NCBI RefSeq assembly: GCF_001424905.1
Contig: NZ_LMCU01000001.1
Span: 1,357,480 to 1,421,479, forward strand
Direction: 5' to 3'
Origin: Leifsonia sp. Root112D2
Lineage (GTDB): Bacteria; Actinomycetota; Actinomycetes; Actinomycetales; Microbacteriaceae
DNA: 64,000 nt
In this document: one piece after another, positions 6,472 through 13,644 of the stretch
Layout of the letters: every line of letters starts with the position of its first letter
How positions within the stretch are numbered: the first letter of the stretch is position 1
Program-made: the position numbers and the translations under genes
The notes under the pieces: model-generated
The model's database searches: none
What the model saw: the letters and a program-made list of their open reading frames with translations, nothing else
What the model was told of the DNA's origin: nothing

Positions 6472-8079
6472 CTACTCCAGCGCCCCGGTGACTCCCTCGG
6501 CGGCGGCGAGCACGGCGCCCGACTGCACGAGGCCGACGACCCCCTCGATCTCGGGCGAGAGAAAACGGTCATGACCCGGGCCGGATGCGACGCTGCGCAC
6601 GAGCGCGCGCACCGCACCCGTTGCGGCCCCCGGCTCGAGCGGCGCTCGCAGATCGAGCGCCCGCGACGAGGTCATGATCTCGATCGCCAGCACCCGACCG
6701 AGTCCATCGAGCGAGCGGCGCAGCTTGCGTGCCGCCGCCCACCCCATCGACACGTGATCCTCCTGCATCGCCGAGGAGGGGATCGAATCGACCGACGCGG
6801 GCACGGCCAGACGCTTGAGCTCGGAGACGATCCCCGCCGCCGTGTACTGCGCGATCATCAGCCCCGAGTCGACCCCGGCCTCGTGCGCGAGAAACGGCGG
6901 CAGCCCCTTGCTGCGCGACACATCGAGGTGCCGGTCGGTGCGGCGCTCGCTCATGCTCGCCACGTCCGCGGCGGCTATCGCGAGAAAGTCGAGCACGTAG
7001 CCGATCGGGGCGCCGTGGAAATTGCCGTTGGACTCCACCCGGCCGTCGAGGGTGACCACCGGGTTGTCGACGGCGCTCTCGAGTTCGCGGGCAGCGACAT
7101 CCGCCGCGTGCGAGGCCGTGTCGCGGGCCGCACCGTGCACCTGGGGGGCGCAGCGCAGCGAGTACGCATCCTGCACGCTGGGGTCTTCGGGGCCGGCATG
7201 GCTTGCCACGATGGGGGAGCCGGCGAGCAGCGCGCGCAGATTCGCGGCCGAGAGCCCTTGGCCGGTCTGCGGGCGCAGCGCCTGCAGATCGGCGGCGAAC
7301 ACGGCATCGGTGCCGAGCAGGGCCTCGACGCTCATGGCCGCGGCGACATCCGCGGTCTTCATGAGGCGGCGCAGATCGTCGAGGGCGAGCAGGAGCATGC
7401 CGAGCATGCCGTCGGTGCCGTTGATGAGGGCGAGCCCCTCCTTCTCGGCGAGCTGCACGGGCCGGATGCCTGCGGCGGCGAGTGCGTCACTCGCGTCGCG
7501 CTCGTCACCGTTCGTGTCGCGCACCGTGCCCTCGCCCATCACGGCGAGTGCGCAGTGGGCCAGTGGTGCGAGGTCGCCAGAGCAGCCGAGCGAGCCGTAC
7601 TCGCGCACGATCGGCGTGATGCCCGCGTTGAGCACCGCGGCGTACGTTTCAGCGGTCTCGGCGCGCACACCAGTGCGCCCGGTCATGAGGGTTGAGAGGC
7701 GAAGCAGCATGAGAGCGCGCACGACCTCGCGCTCGACCTCCGGCCCGCTGCCGGCGGCGTGCGAGCGCACCAGGCTGGCCTGCAACTGCGCGCGGCGGTC
7801 GGAGGCGATGTAGGTGGTCGCGAGGGCGCCGAATCCGGTGGAGATGCCGTAGTGCGGCTCGGTGTCGTCGGTGAGGGAGTCGATAATCGCACGGGTGGCC
7901 CGCACCCCGTCGAGGGCAGCGGGGTCGAGCTCGATGCGCGCGCCGCGGCGGGCGACGGCGACGACGTCGTCGAACGAGACGGCGCCCGTGCCGACCGTGA
8001 CGCTGGCGGGGGTGGCGGTGTTGGCGGTGTCGCTGGCGGTGGCGGGCTGCTCGATTGCGGCTGGGGTGCTCGTGGTCAT
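6472..8079 (-). CDS. hutH: Histidine ammonia-lyase
   Basis: HutH removes ammonia from L-histidine to give urocanate, the first step of histidine breakdown. The protein is 535 residues from ATG 8079; a longer open frame upstream would run through the IclR gene and is rejected. The MIO-forming triad is Cys-Ser-Gly (GSLGCSGDLAPLAH), as in other actinobacterial enzymes as I recall, instead of Ala-Ser-Gly. YGISTGFG, LINGTDGM, QDAYSLRCAPQVHG and SSAMQEDHVSMGW are further signature segments. The other hut genes are not adjacent. A divergent IclR regulator lies 87 bases away and probably controls it. The C-terminus has a degenerate duplicate at 1692-1829. Confidence 0.95.
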   Translation of the reverse strand: MTTSTPAAIEQPATASDTANTATPASVTVGTGAVSFDDVVAVARRGARIELDPAALDGVRATRAIIDSLTDDTEPHYGISTGFGALATTYIASDRRAQLQASLVRSHAAGSGPEVEREVVRALMLLRLSTLMTGRTGVRAETAETYAAVLNAGITPIVREYGSLGCSGDLAPLAHCALAVMGEGTVRDTNGDERDASDALAAAGIRPVQLAEKEGLALINGTDGMLGMLLLALDDLRRLMKTADVAAAMSVEALLGTDAVFAADLQALRPQTGQGLSAANLRALLAGSPIVASHAGPEDPSVQDAYSLRCAPQVHGAARDTASHAADVAARELESAVDNPVVTLDGRVESNGNFHGAPIGYVLDFLAIAAADVASMSERRTDRHLDVSRSKGLPPFLAHEAGVDSGLMIAQYTAAGIVSELKRLAVPASVDSIPSSAMQEDHVSMGWAAARKLRRSLDGLGRVLAIEIMTSSRALDLRAPLEPGAATGAVRALVRSVASGPGHDRFLSPEIEGVVGLVQSGAVLAAAEGVTGALE

Positions 8080-8133
8080 GCTCCGATTCGAACACCGCCG
8101 ATGCCGCGCTACAACGCCGCTCGACGGGTCGCT

Positions 8134-8149
8134 GTCTGGCATCCCAGAC
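8134..8149. promoter_or_regulatory. Inverted repeat between hutH and the IclR gene
   Basis: GTCTGG-N4-CCAGAC lies in the 87-base divergent region, 18 bases before the IclR start codon. It is the only clear dyad there and is the best candidate for the IclR-type operator, which would act on both genes. Confidence 0.45.
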
Positions 8150-8166
8150 GGGGCTAGGGTGATGGC

Positions 8167-9003
8167 ATGACGGATGGGACGGGTGCGGTTGTGGGCGTCG
8201 CCGCCGGAGCTGAAGCGCCCGCGCCCGCTGCCTCGAAGGTCCCCGCGGCCGAGAACACGCTGCGGGTGCTGAGCTATCTTGCGGCGCAGCGGGGGCCGGT
8301 CGCGGCATCCACTCTCGCTGGTGCACTCGAGCTGCCGCGTTCGACCGTCTACCACCTGCTCGCGGTGCTCGCCGAGCACGGTTTCGTGGTGCACCTGCCC
8401 GAGGAGCGCCGCTACGGTTTGGGGGTCGCGGCCTTCGAACTCAGCTCGGGATTCTCTCGCCAGCAGCCGCTCACCCGCCTCGGTCGGCCGCTCATCGCGC
8501 ACCTCGTCGACAGCCTCGGCGAGAGCGCGCACCTGGTCGTGCTGCACGGTCGCGACGTGCTTTACCTCGTCGAGGAGCGTGCCCCGCACCGACCCTCCCT
8601 CGTCACGGATGTCGGCGTGCGGCTCCCCGCGCAGCTCACCGCGAGCGGGCGCGCGCTCCTCGCCGCGCTGCCGCCAGCCCAGTTGCGTGCCCTGTTTCCG
8701 GATGCCGCGGCTTTCGTCTCCCGCACGGATGCCGGCCCCCGCCGCTACTCGCAATTGCGCACCATCGTGCAGCGCGTTCGACAGGACGGGTACGCGGTCG
8801 AAGACGGCGAGATCACGCCGGGCATCGCATCCGTCGCGGTCGCCGTGCTCGACCACGCGGGCTGGCCTGCCGCGGGCATCGCGGTTACATTCCCGCGCGA
8901 GAATATAGCGCGTGAGCGCTGGCCGGCGCTCGCCGCCGAGATTCAAACGACCGCCGCAGAACTCTCCCGTCGCATCCGCGGCCACCCCGGCCGCCCCGCG
9001 TAG
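8167..9003 (+). CDS. IclR-family regulator, probable control of hutH
   Basis: The 278-residue protein has an N-terminal helix-turn-helix (residues about 27-85: ENTLRVLSYLAAQRGPVAAS then LPRSTVYHLLAVLAEHGFV) and a C-terminal IclR effector domain (about 100-270) with LPAQLTASGRALLAALPP and the AVEDGEITPGIASVAVAVLD segment typical of the ligand pocket. It is divergent from hutH, so it is likely the urocanate- or histidine-responsive regulator of that gene; the effector is inferred, not visible. Confidence 0.85.
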   Translation: MTDGTGAVVGVAAGAEAPAPAASKVPAAENTLRVLSYLAAQRGPVAASTLAGALELPRSTVYHLLAVLAEHGFVVHLPEERRYGLGVAAFELSSGFSRQQPLTRLGRPLIAHLVDSLGESAHLVVLHGRDVLYLVEERAPHRPSLVTDVGVRLPAQLTASGRALLAALPPAQLRALFPDAAAFVSRTDAGPRRYSQLRTIVQRVRQDGYAVEDGEITPGIASVAVAVLDHAGWPAAGIAVTFPRENIARERWPALAAEIQTTAAELSRRIRGHPGRPA

Positions 9004-9031
9004 CCGCCCGCTTTCCTGGCACGCCCGTCCT

Positions 9032-9132
9032 CCTGCGCGTAACTCATGCAGAATCGAAGAGTGCCGCCGAACTCCCGCGGAATTCCGGCCTCTGTGTGTC
9101 GCGGATCACAGATTGCATGAGTTATGCGCAGG
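9032..9132. repeat. Inverted-end element, copy B
   Basis: A 101-base element with ends CCTGCGCGTAACTCATGCA and TGCATGAGTTATGCGCAGG (one mismatch between arms). The central hairpin is CCGCGGAATTCCGG. It lies after the IclR gene and immediately before the LtrA gene. Confidence 0.85.
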
Positions 9133-9165
9133 AGCAGATGCCCGCTGGCGGAATACGCTCGTCTC

Positions 9166-10299
9166 ATGGCGAACAGGCTTGAGCGTGCGGCCGAGCGGGT
9201 CTCCCCGGTGGAGTTGCTCTTTGACCTGGTGTTCGTGTTCACCATCACCCAGGTGACCGAGGTGGTGGTTCATCCCGGCGGCTGGGTCGGCGTCGGTCAG
9301 GCCGCACTGACGCTCGCCATCGTGTATTGGATGTACGACGGCTTCGCCTGGCTGACTAATCAGGCGGGCGGCTCCGGCACGGTTCTGCGCCTCGGGCTCG
9401 TGGTCGCCATGATCGCCTTTCTGCTGCTTGCCGTCGCGATTCCGCAGGCGCTTGGCGAGCGGGCGCTGCTGTTCGGCGTGGCATATCTCGTGATTGTGCT
9501 GCTGCACAGCGGGCTGTTCGGCGCGGCCGCCACGCGGCAGGCATCTAGGGCGATACTGCGGGTGATGCCGTTCAACGTGGGCGGCGCGCTCGTGCTCGTC
9601 GCGGCCGCCTTCGTGCCCGAACCCTGGCGCTGGGCGATGTTTCTGCTCGCGGTGGCGGTGTTTCTGTCATCGACGTTCTGGCATGCATCACGAGGATTCG
9701 ATGTGGGCGGATCGCACTTCGTCGAACGACACGGGCTGCTCATGATCATCGCATTCGGCGAGGCCATCGTGTCGGTCGGAGTCGGCGCCGCGGGGGTGGG
9801 GGTGAGCGCGGATGTGATAGTCGCGATTGTGCTCTGCGTCGGCGTCGTGGCGGCGATGTGGTGGTGCTACTTCTCCGGAGATGCCGACCGTGCAGACGAG
9901 ACGATGACGACCGCCGCGACGCGTCGCCGCTCCACACTGGCGCTCACCGCGTTCGGATTCGACCATGTCGTCATGATCTTCGGACTCGTGCTCTTCGCCG
10001 CCGGCGTGCGGCTGTCGATCGACGACGTGTTCGCCACTGCGACGCCGCAGGTGGCCTGGCTGCTCGCATCCGGAGTGGGGCTCTATCTGCTCGGCGACGC
10101 GCGCTATCGCCAGGAACTCGCGCTCGGCCCGGCGCTCTGGCGGTACGTAGGAGCCGTGGCGTGCGCGTTAACGGGGCTGCTCGCATCCGTCGTGCCGGTC
10201 GCCGTGCAGCTGGGCGTGCTGCTCGTGCTCCTCATCCTCGTAGTAAGCATCGGGAATCTCACGAGCCTGCCTGGGCCACCGCGTCGGCGAAGGGCGTGA
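9166..10299 (+). CDS. Low temperature requirement protein A (LtrA) family membrane protein
   Basis: The 377-residue protein starts MANRLERAAERVSPVELLFD, the diagnostic LtrA opening (VSPVELLFDLVFVFTITQVT). About 11 to 12 hydrophobic segments follow, and FGEAIVSVG is the other family hallmark. The start ATG 9166 is preferred to ATG 9124, since the earlier one lies inside the repeat element. LtrA was named for low-temperature growth in Listeria; its biochemical role is unresolved. It stands as a single gene here. Confidence 0.9.
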   Translation: MANRLERAAERVSPVELLFDLVFVFTITQVTEVVVHPGGWVGVGQAALTLAIVYWMYDGFAWLTNQAGGSGTVLRLGLVVAMIAFLLLAVAIPQALGERALLFGVAYLVIVLLHSGLFGAAATRQASRAILRVMPFNVGGALVLVAAAFVPEPWRWAMFLLAVAVFLSSTFWHASRGFDVGGSHFVERHGLLMIIAFGEAIVSVGVGAAGVGVSADVIVAIVLCVGVVAAMWWCYFSGDADRADETMTTAATRRRSTLALTAFGFDHVVMIFGLVLFAAGVRLSIDDVFATATPQVAWLLASGVGLYLLGDARYRQELALGPALWRYVGAVACALTGLLASVVPVAVQLGVLLVLLILVVSIGNLTSLPGPPRRRRA

Positions 10300-10355
10300 G
10301 CGGATGCTGCGCGTGACTTAAGCGGCGGCGTCCTGTAACGTAGGCAGGTCGGCTC

Positions 10356-10385
10356 TTGACACCGCGAATTGTCGCGGATGGGTTT
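10356..10385 (+). promoter_or_regulatory. Candidate promoter and palindrome upstream of the DEAD-box helicase
   Basis: A perfect -35 box TTGACA (10356-10361) is followed directly by the palindrome CCGCGA-ATTG-TCGCGG (10362-10377), which fills the spacer. The -10 region (about 10379-10384) is weak. The distance to the start codon leaves a leader of some 160 bases, long enough for the structured leaders seen on cold-shock messages. The binding protein is unknown. Confidence 0.4.
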
Positions 10386-10554
10386 GTAAGTCAGGTGGGC
10401 CGGTTTCGTGGAAGGCGCGAGTAACGCGCCAGTGACCACGAATAATCACTGTATGTGAACGGTCCCGCGCAATGACTGCCCGGGTTCTTGCAAGTACGCG
10501 ACACATCCGTCGTGGGTTCTGCCATGCAATCAAACACAACCCAGGAATACAGCT

Positions 10555-12783
10555 ATGGCCAATTTCAAGAAGACACCAGCCAAGTCTGCCGGCGCGAAGG
10601 GTGGCCCCAAGTCGGGCAGCCGCAGCCCCGGACACCGCGGATACAAAGCCGCCGAGGCCGGCGCGCCCAAGAAGCAGCGCTGGAACGCCGACGAGCGTGC
10701 CGCGCGTGCAACCGGCGGCGCATCCGCTGACCGTCGCCCCAATTGGGAGCCGCGCGGTGCCAGCGAGCGCCCTGCCTATGGCGACCGCCCGAACCGCACC
10801 GAACGCCCCGCGTACGGTGACCGCGTCAACCGCAGTGAGCGCCCGTCGTACGGCGACCGCCCGAACCGCGTCAACCGCAGTGAGCGCCCGTCGTACGGCG
10901 ATCGCCCGAACCGTGGTGAGCGCACTGAGCGTCCGTCGTACGGTGACCGCCCGAACCGCAGCACCGATCGCCCGAGCTATGGCGACCGCCCCAACCGTGG
11001 CACGGACCGCCCCAGCTACGGCGACCGCCCCCAGCGTGGCGAGCGCCCCGCGTATGGAGATCGCCCGAACCGCAGCACCGAGCGTCCCTCGTATGGTGAC
11101 CGTCCAAACCGCACCGAGCGTCCCTCCTACGGCGACCGCCCGAATCGCAGCACCGATCGCCCGAGCTATGGCGACCGTCCGAACCGCAGCAGCGAGCGTC
11201 CCAGTTACGGTGATCGCCCCAACCGCACCGAGCGGCCGTCGTACGGGGATCGCCCCAACCGCGGCGACGACCGTGCCCCGCGCCGCGACTTCGGCAGCGA
11301 CCGCCCGCAGCGCGCTTACGACGACCGCGCCCCGCGTACCGAGCGTTCCTCGTACGGCGATCGCCCGAACCGCAGCAGCGAGCGCCCGTCTTACGGTGAC
11401 CGTCCGAACCGTGCCGAGCGCCCCGCATACAGCGACCGTGCCCCGCGTCGCGACTTCGGCAACGACCGACCGCGCACCGAGAGCCGCGACTCCAGCTTTT
11501 ACCCGAACCGCGAGGACAAGCCCCGCTTCACGCCGACCGATGACGTGGTGCTCGAGCGCCTCGAGGCCGACGCGATCGAGGCATCCGATGTCGTCGGTGT
11601 GAGCTTCGCCGACCTCGGTCTTGGCGGCAACATTGTGCGCGAGCTCGCCGTTCTCGGTGCGGCCAGCCCGTTCCCGATCCAGGCCGCGACCATCCCCGAT
11701 GTGCTCGCCGGCAAGGACGTGCTCGGCCGCGGCAAGACCGGTTCCGGCAAGACCATCGCCTTCGGTGCCCCGCTTGTGGAGCGGCTCATGGAGAACAACG
11801 GCGGCAAGAACCGCCGCCCGGGCCGCCTGCCGCGCGCCCTCATCCTGGCCCCGACCCGTGAGCTCGCCCTGCAGATCGACCGCACGGTGCAGCCCATCGC
11901 CCGCGCCGTCGGCCTCTTCACCACGCAGATCTACGGTGGCGTTCCGCAGCACCGCCAGGTGGGCGCGCTGCAGCGCGGCGTCGACATCGTGATTGGCACC
12001 CCCGGTCGCATCGAGGACCTCATCGAACAGGGTCGTCTCGACCTCAGCGAGGTCACCATCACGGTGCTCGACGAGGCCGACCACATGTGCGACCTGGGCT
12101 TTCTCGAGCCGGTGCAGCGCATCCTGCGTCACACCGCAGAGGGCGGCCAGAAGCTGCTGTTTTCTGCGACCCTCGACAAGGGTGTTGCCCAGCTCGTCAA
12201 CGAGTTTTTGCCGAACCCGAGTGTGCATGAGGTCGCCGGTGAAGACCAGGCCTCTTCGACCATCGACCACCACGTGCTGGTCGTGGAGCACCGCGACAAG
12301 TCGCGTATCATCGAGCAGCTCGTTGACCGCGGCGGCAAGACGCTGATCTTCTCGCGCACCCGGGCCTATGCCGAGCAACTCGCCGACCAGCTGGAAGACG
12401 CCGGCGTGCGTTCCACCAGCCTGCACGGTGACCTCAACCAGTCGCGCCGCACGCGCAACCTGGCACTGCTCACCAGCGGTCGGGTCAATGTACTGGTGGC
12501 GACGGATGTTGCCGCCCGCGGCATCCACGTCGACGACATCGACCTGGTGATTCAGGCGGATGCCCCGGATGAGTACAAGACGTACCTGCACCGCGCCGGC
12601 CGCACCGGCCGCGCCGGCAAGCAAGGCACCGTCGTCACGCTCATTCCGAAGCAGCGTCGCCGTCGTATGGACGATATGCTCGGCCGCGCCGAGATCGAGG
12701 CTGCCTACGCCAACGCGATCCCCGGCGACCAGATTCTGACGGATCTGGCCTCGGTCGGCGAGGCAACGCACGACGAGGCCTAA
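10555..12783 (+). CDS. DEAD-box RNA helicase with long YGDR-repeat N-terminal tail
   Basis: This is a 742-residue ATP-dependent RNA helicase. Residues about 71-306 are low-complexity and consist of near-perfect repeats of the unit ERPSYGDRPNR; I count 15 YGDR units and one YSDR. The helicase core follows: Q motif (PFPIQAATIPD), Walker A GKTGSGKT, PTRELALQI, VLDEADHM, SAT, and the last motif HRAGRTGRAGK. RNA helicases of this kind unwind duplexes in ribosome assembly and RNA decay, often in the cold. Bacterial relatives normally carry RGG-type tails at the C-terminus, so a tyrosine/arginine repeat at the N-terminus is unusual. AGGA sits 8 bases before the ATG. A strong terminator ends the gene. 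Confidence 0.93.
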   Translation: MANFKKTPAKSAGAKGGPKSGSRSPGHRGYKAAEAGAPKKQRWNADERAARATGGASADRRPNWEPRGASERPAYGDRPNRTERPAYGDRVNRSERPSYGDRPNRVNRSERPSYGDRPNRGERTERPSYGDRPNRSTDRPSYGDRPNRGTDRPSYGDRPQRGERPAYGDRPNRSTERPSYGDRPNRTERPSYGDRPNRSTDRPSYGDRPNRSSERPSYGDRPNRTERPSYGDRPNRGDDRAPRRDFGSDRPQRAYDDRAPRTERSSYGDRPNRSSERPSYGDRPNRAERPAYSDRAPRRDFGNDRPRTESRDSSFYPNREDKPRFTPTDDVVLERLEADAIEASDVVGVSFADLGLGGNIVRELAVLGAASPFPIQAATIPDVLAGKDVLGRGKTGSGKTIAFGAPLVERLMENNGGKNRRPGRLPRALILAPTRELALQIDRTVQPIARAVGLFTTQIYGGVPQHRQVGALQRGVDIVIGTPGRIEDLIEQGRLDLSEVTITVLDEADHMCDLGFLEPVQRILRHTAEGGQKLLFSATLDKGVAQLVNEFLPNPSVHEVAGEDQASSTIDHHVLVVEHRDKSRIIEQLVDRGGKTLIFSRTRAYAEQLADQLEDAGVRSTSLHGDLNQSRRTRNLALLTSGRVNVLVATDVAARGIHVDDIDLVIQADAPDEYKTYLHRAGRTGRAGKQGTVVTLIPKQRRRRMDDMLGRAEIEAAYANAIPGDQILTDLASVGEATHDEA
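10765..11472 (+). repeat. In-gene tandem repeats encoding the YGDR tail
   Basis: The DNA of the helicase tail repeats a 27-36 base unit centred on TACGGCGACCGCCCGAACCG and close variants. Unit length varies because the linker (ST, SS, T, GE) changes. Third positions differ between units, so the protein sequence seems to be kept by selection as well as by recent duplication. Confidence 0.85.
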
Positions 12784-12802
12784 GCCTCAGCACGACAGAT
12801 GC

Positions 12803-12834
12803 GGGCGCTCACCTGAAGGTGGGCGCCCGTTTTC
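12803..12834 (+). terminator. Intrinsic terminator of the DEAD-box helicase
   Basis: GGGCGCTCACC pairs with GGTGGGCGCCC around a TGAA loop and is followed by GTTTT. This is the clearest rho-independent terminator in the window, 20 bases after the stop codon. Confidence 0.85.
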
Positions 12835-12872
12835 GTGGGCGAACTCCTCCTGAGGTCGGTATCCCCTGCCCC

Positions 12873-12974
12873 CCTGCGCATAACTCATGCAGAATTTCTC
12901 GGGGCCGTACGACTTCCGCGTCTTTTCGCGGGTCGCCATTCTGTGCCGACCACATTGCATGAGTTATGCGCAGG
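12873..12974. repeat. Inverted-end element, copy C
   Basis: A 102-base element with perfect 19-base ends CCTGCGCATAACTCATGCA / TGCATGAGTTATGCGCAGG. The centre has a hairpin around CCGCG-TCTTTT-CGCGG. It follows the terminator of the helicase. Confidence 0.85.
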
Positions 12975-13047
12975 CGGCCAGGCGCAAATGACAGGGCGCA
13001 GGCGGCGGGACGAAACGAGAGGGCGCAGGCGGCAGGGCGCCGGCCGA
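12967..13047. repeat. Degenerate 27-base tandem repeat, three copies
   Basis: Three units begin with GCGCAGGCGGC at about 12967, 12994 and 13021. The first starts inside the right end of repeat copy C, so the tandem seems to have grown out of the element. Confidence 0.55.
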
Positions 13048-13090
13048 AGCTGGGCAGAGCGCGGGTGGGAGTTCTGGCGGATGAGTCAGC

Positions 13091-13153
13091 CGCTGAGAGG
13101 ACGTGAATCGACCTTCAAGCGCACGGCGAAGGTCGATTCACGTCGTCTCAGCG
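13091..13153. repeat. Long 26-base inverted repeat downstream of MarR gene
   Basis: CGCTGAGAGGACGTGAATCG and the next six bases (13091-13116) pair with 13128-13153 with one mismatch around an 11-base loop. It stands 20 bases beyond the stop of the minus-strand MarR gene. It could end transcription from that side, although no T-run follows. I saw no other copy here. Confidence 0.7.
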
Positions 13154-13173
13154 CCCGAAGTAGGTTGCGGACG

Positions 13174-13644
13174 CTAGCCGGCGGTCGGGGCGGCCGGGGC
13201 CGCTGCTGCGGCCTCGAGGGCGTCGAGTGCTGCGGCGAGCTTCGCGAGCTCGTCGGCGCTGAGACCGGCGAGCAGCTCGCCCACGAGCACCGCGCGCTGG
13301 GACCGGGCGCGTTGCACAGCCTCGGCACCGGCATCCGTCGCCTCGATAAAGAAGGAGCGGCCGTCGGCGGGGTCGGCCTGGCGGGCGACGAGCCCACGGG
13401 TCTCGAGTTCGGCGATAGCCCTGGTCGCCGACGGGGCGGCGACGATCTCGATGCGGGCGAGGTCGCCGGGCCGCAGCGGCCCCTTGCGCACGATGGTCGA
13501 GAGCGCGGAAAGCAGCCCCTGGCTCAGTCCGTCGCCGGCGGGTCGGATGCGGCGATTGATGCGCCCCACGGCGACGGCGAGCCGGCCCGCGACCTCCGTG
13601 CTGTCGAGAGGCGCCATCGCCCGGCCGGAATCAGCAGTTGACAC
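13174..13644 (-). CDS. MarR-family regulator
   Basis: This 156-residue protein has the MarR winged helix: GLSQGLLSALSTIVRKGPLR, then GDLARIEIVAAPSATRAIAE and the wing RQADPADGRSFFIEATDAG. The start GTG at 13644 shares one base with the stop of the MFS gene (TAGTG), implying coupling; ATG 13617 is an alternative. The last residues are an Ala/Pro-rich tail. It probably represses the upstream transporter gene through the operator before that gene. Confidence 0.85.
   Translation of the reverse strand: MSTADSGRAMAPLDSTEVAGRLAVAVGRINRRIRPAGDGLSQGLLSALSTIVRKGPLRPGDLARIEIVAAPSATRAIAELETRGLVARQADPADGRSFFIEATDAGAEAVQRARSQRAVLVGELLAGLSADELAKLAAALDALEAAAAAPAAPTAG

Noticed and set aside
8080..8985. N-terminal extension of hutH to 837 residues
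   Set aside because: The extension runs antisense through the IclR gene and matches no HutH; ATG 8079 gives the normal length.
10318..12771. Minus-strand open frame of 817 codons opposite the DEAD-box helicase
   Set aside because: The plus strand has a complete helicase with all motifs. The antisense product is Arg/Ala/Val-rich low complexity caused by G/C-biased third positions and the YGDR repeat.
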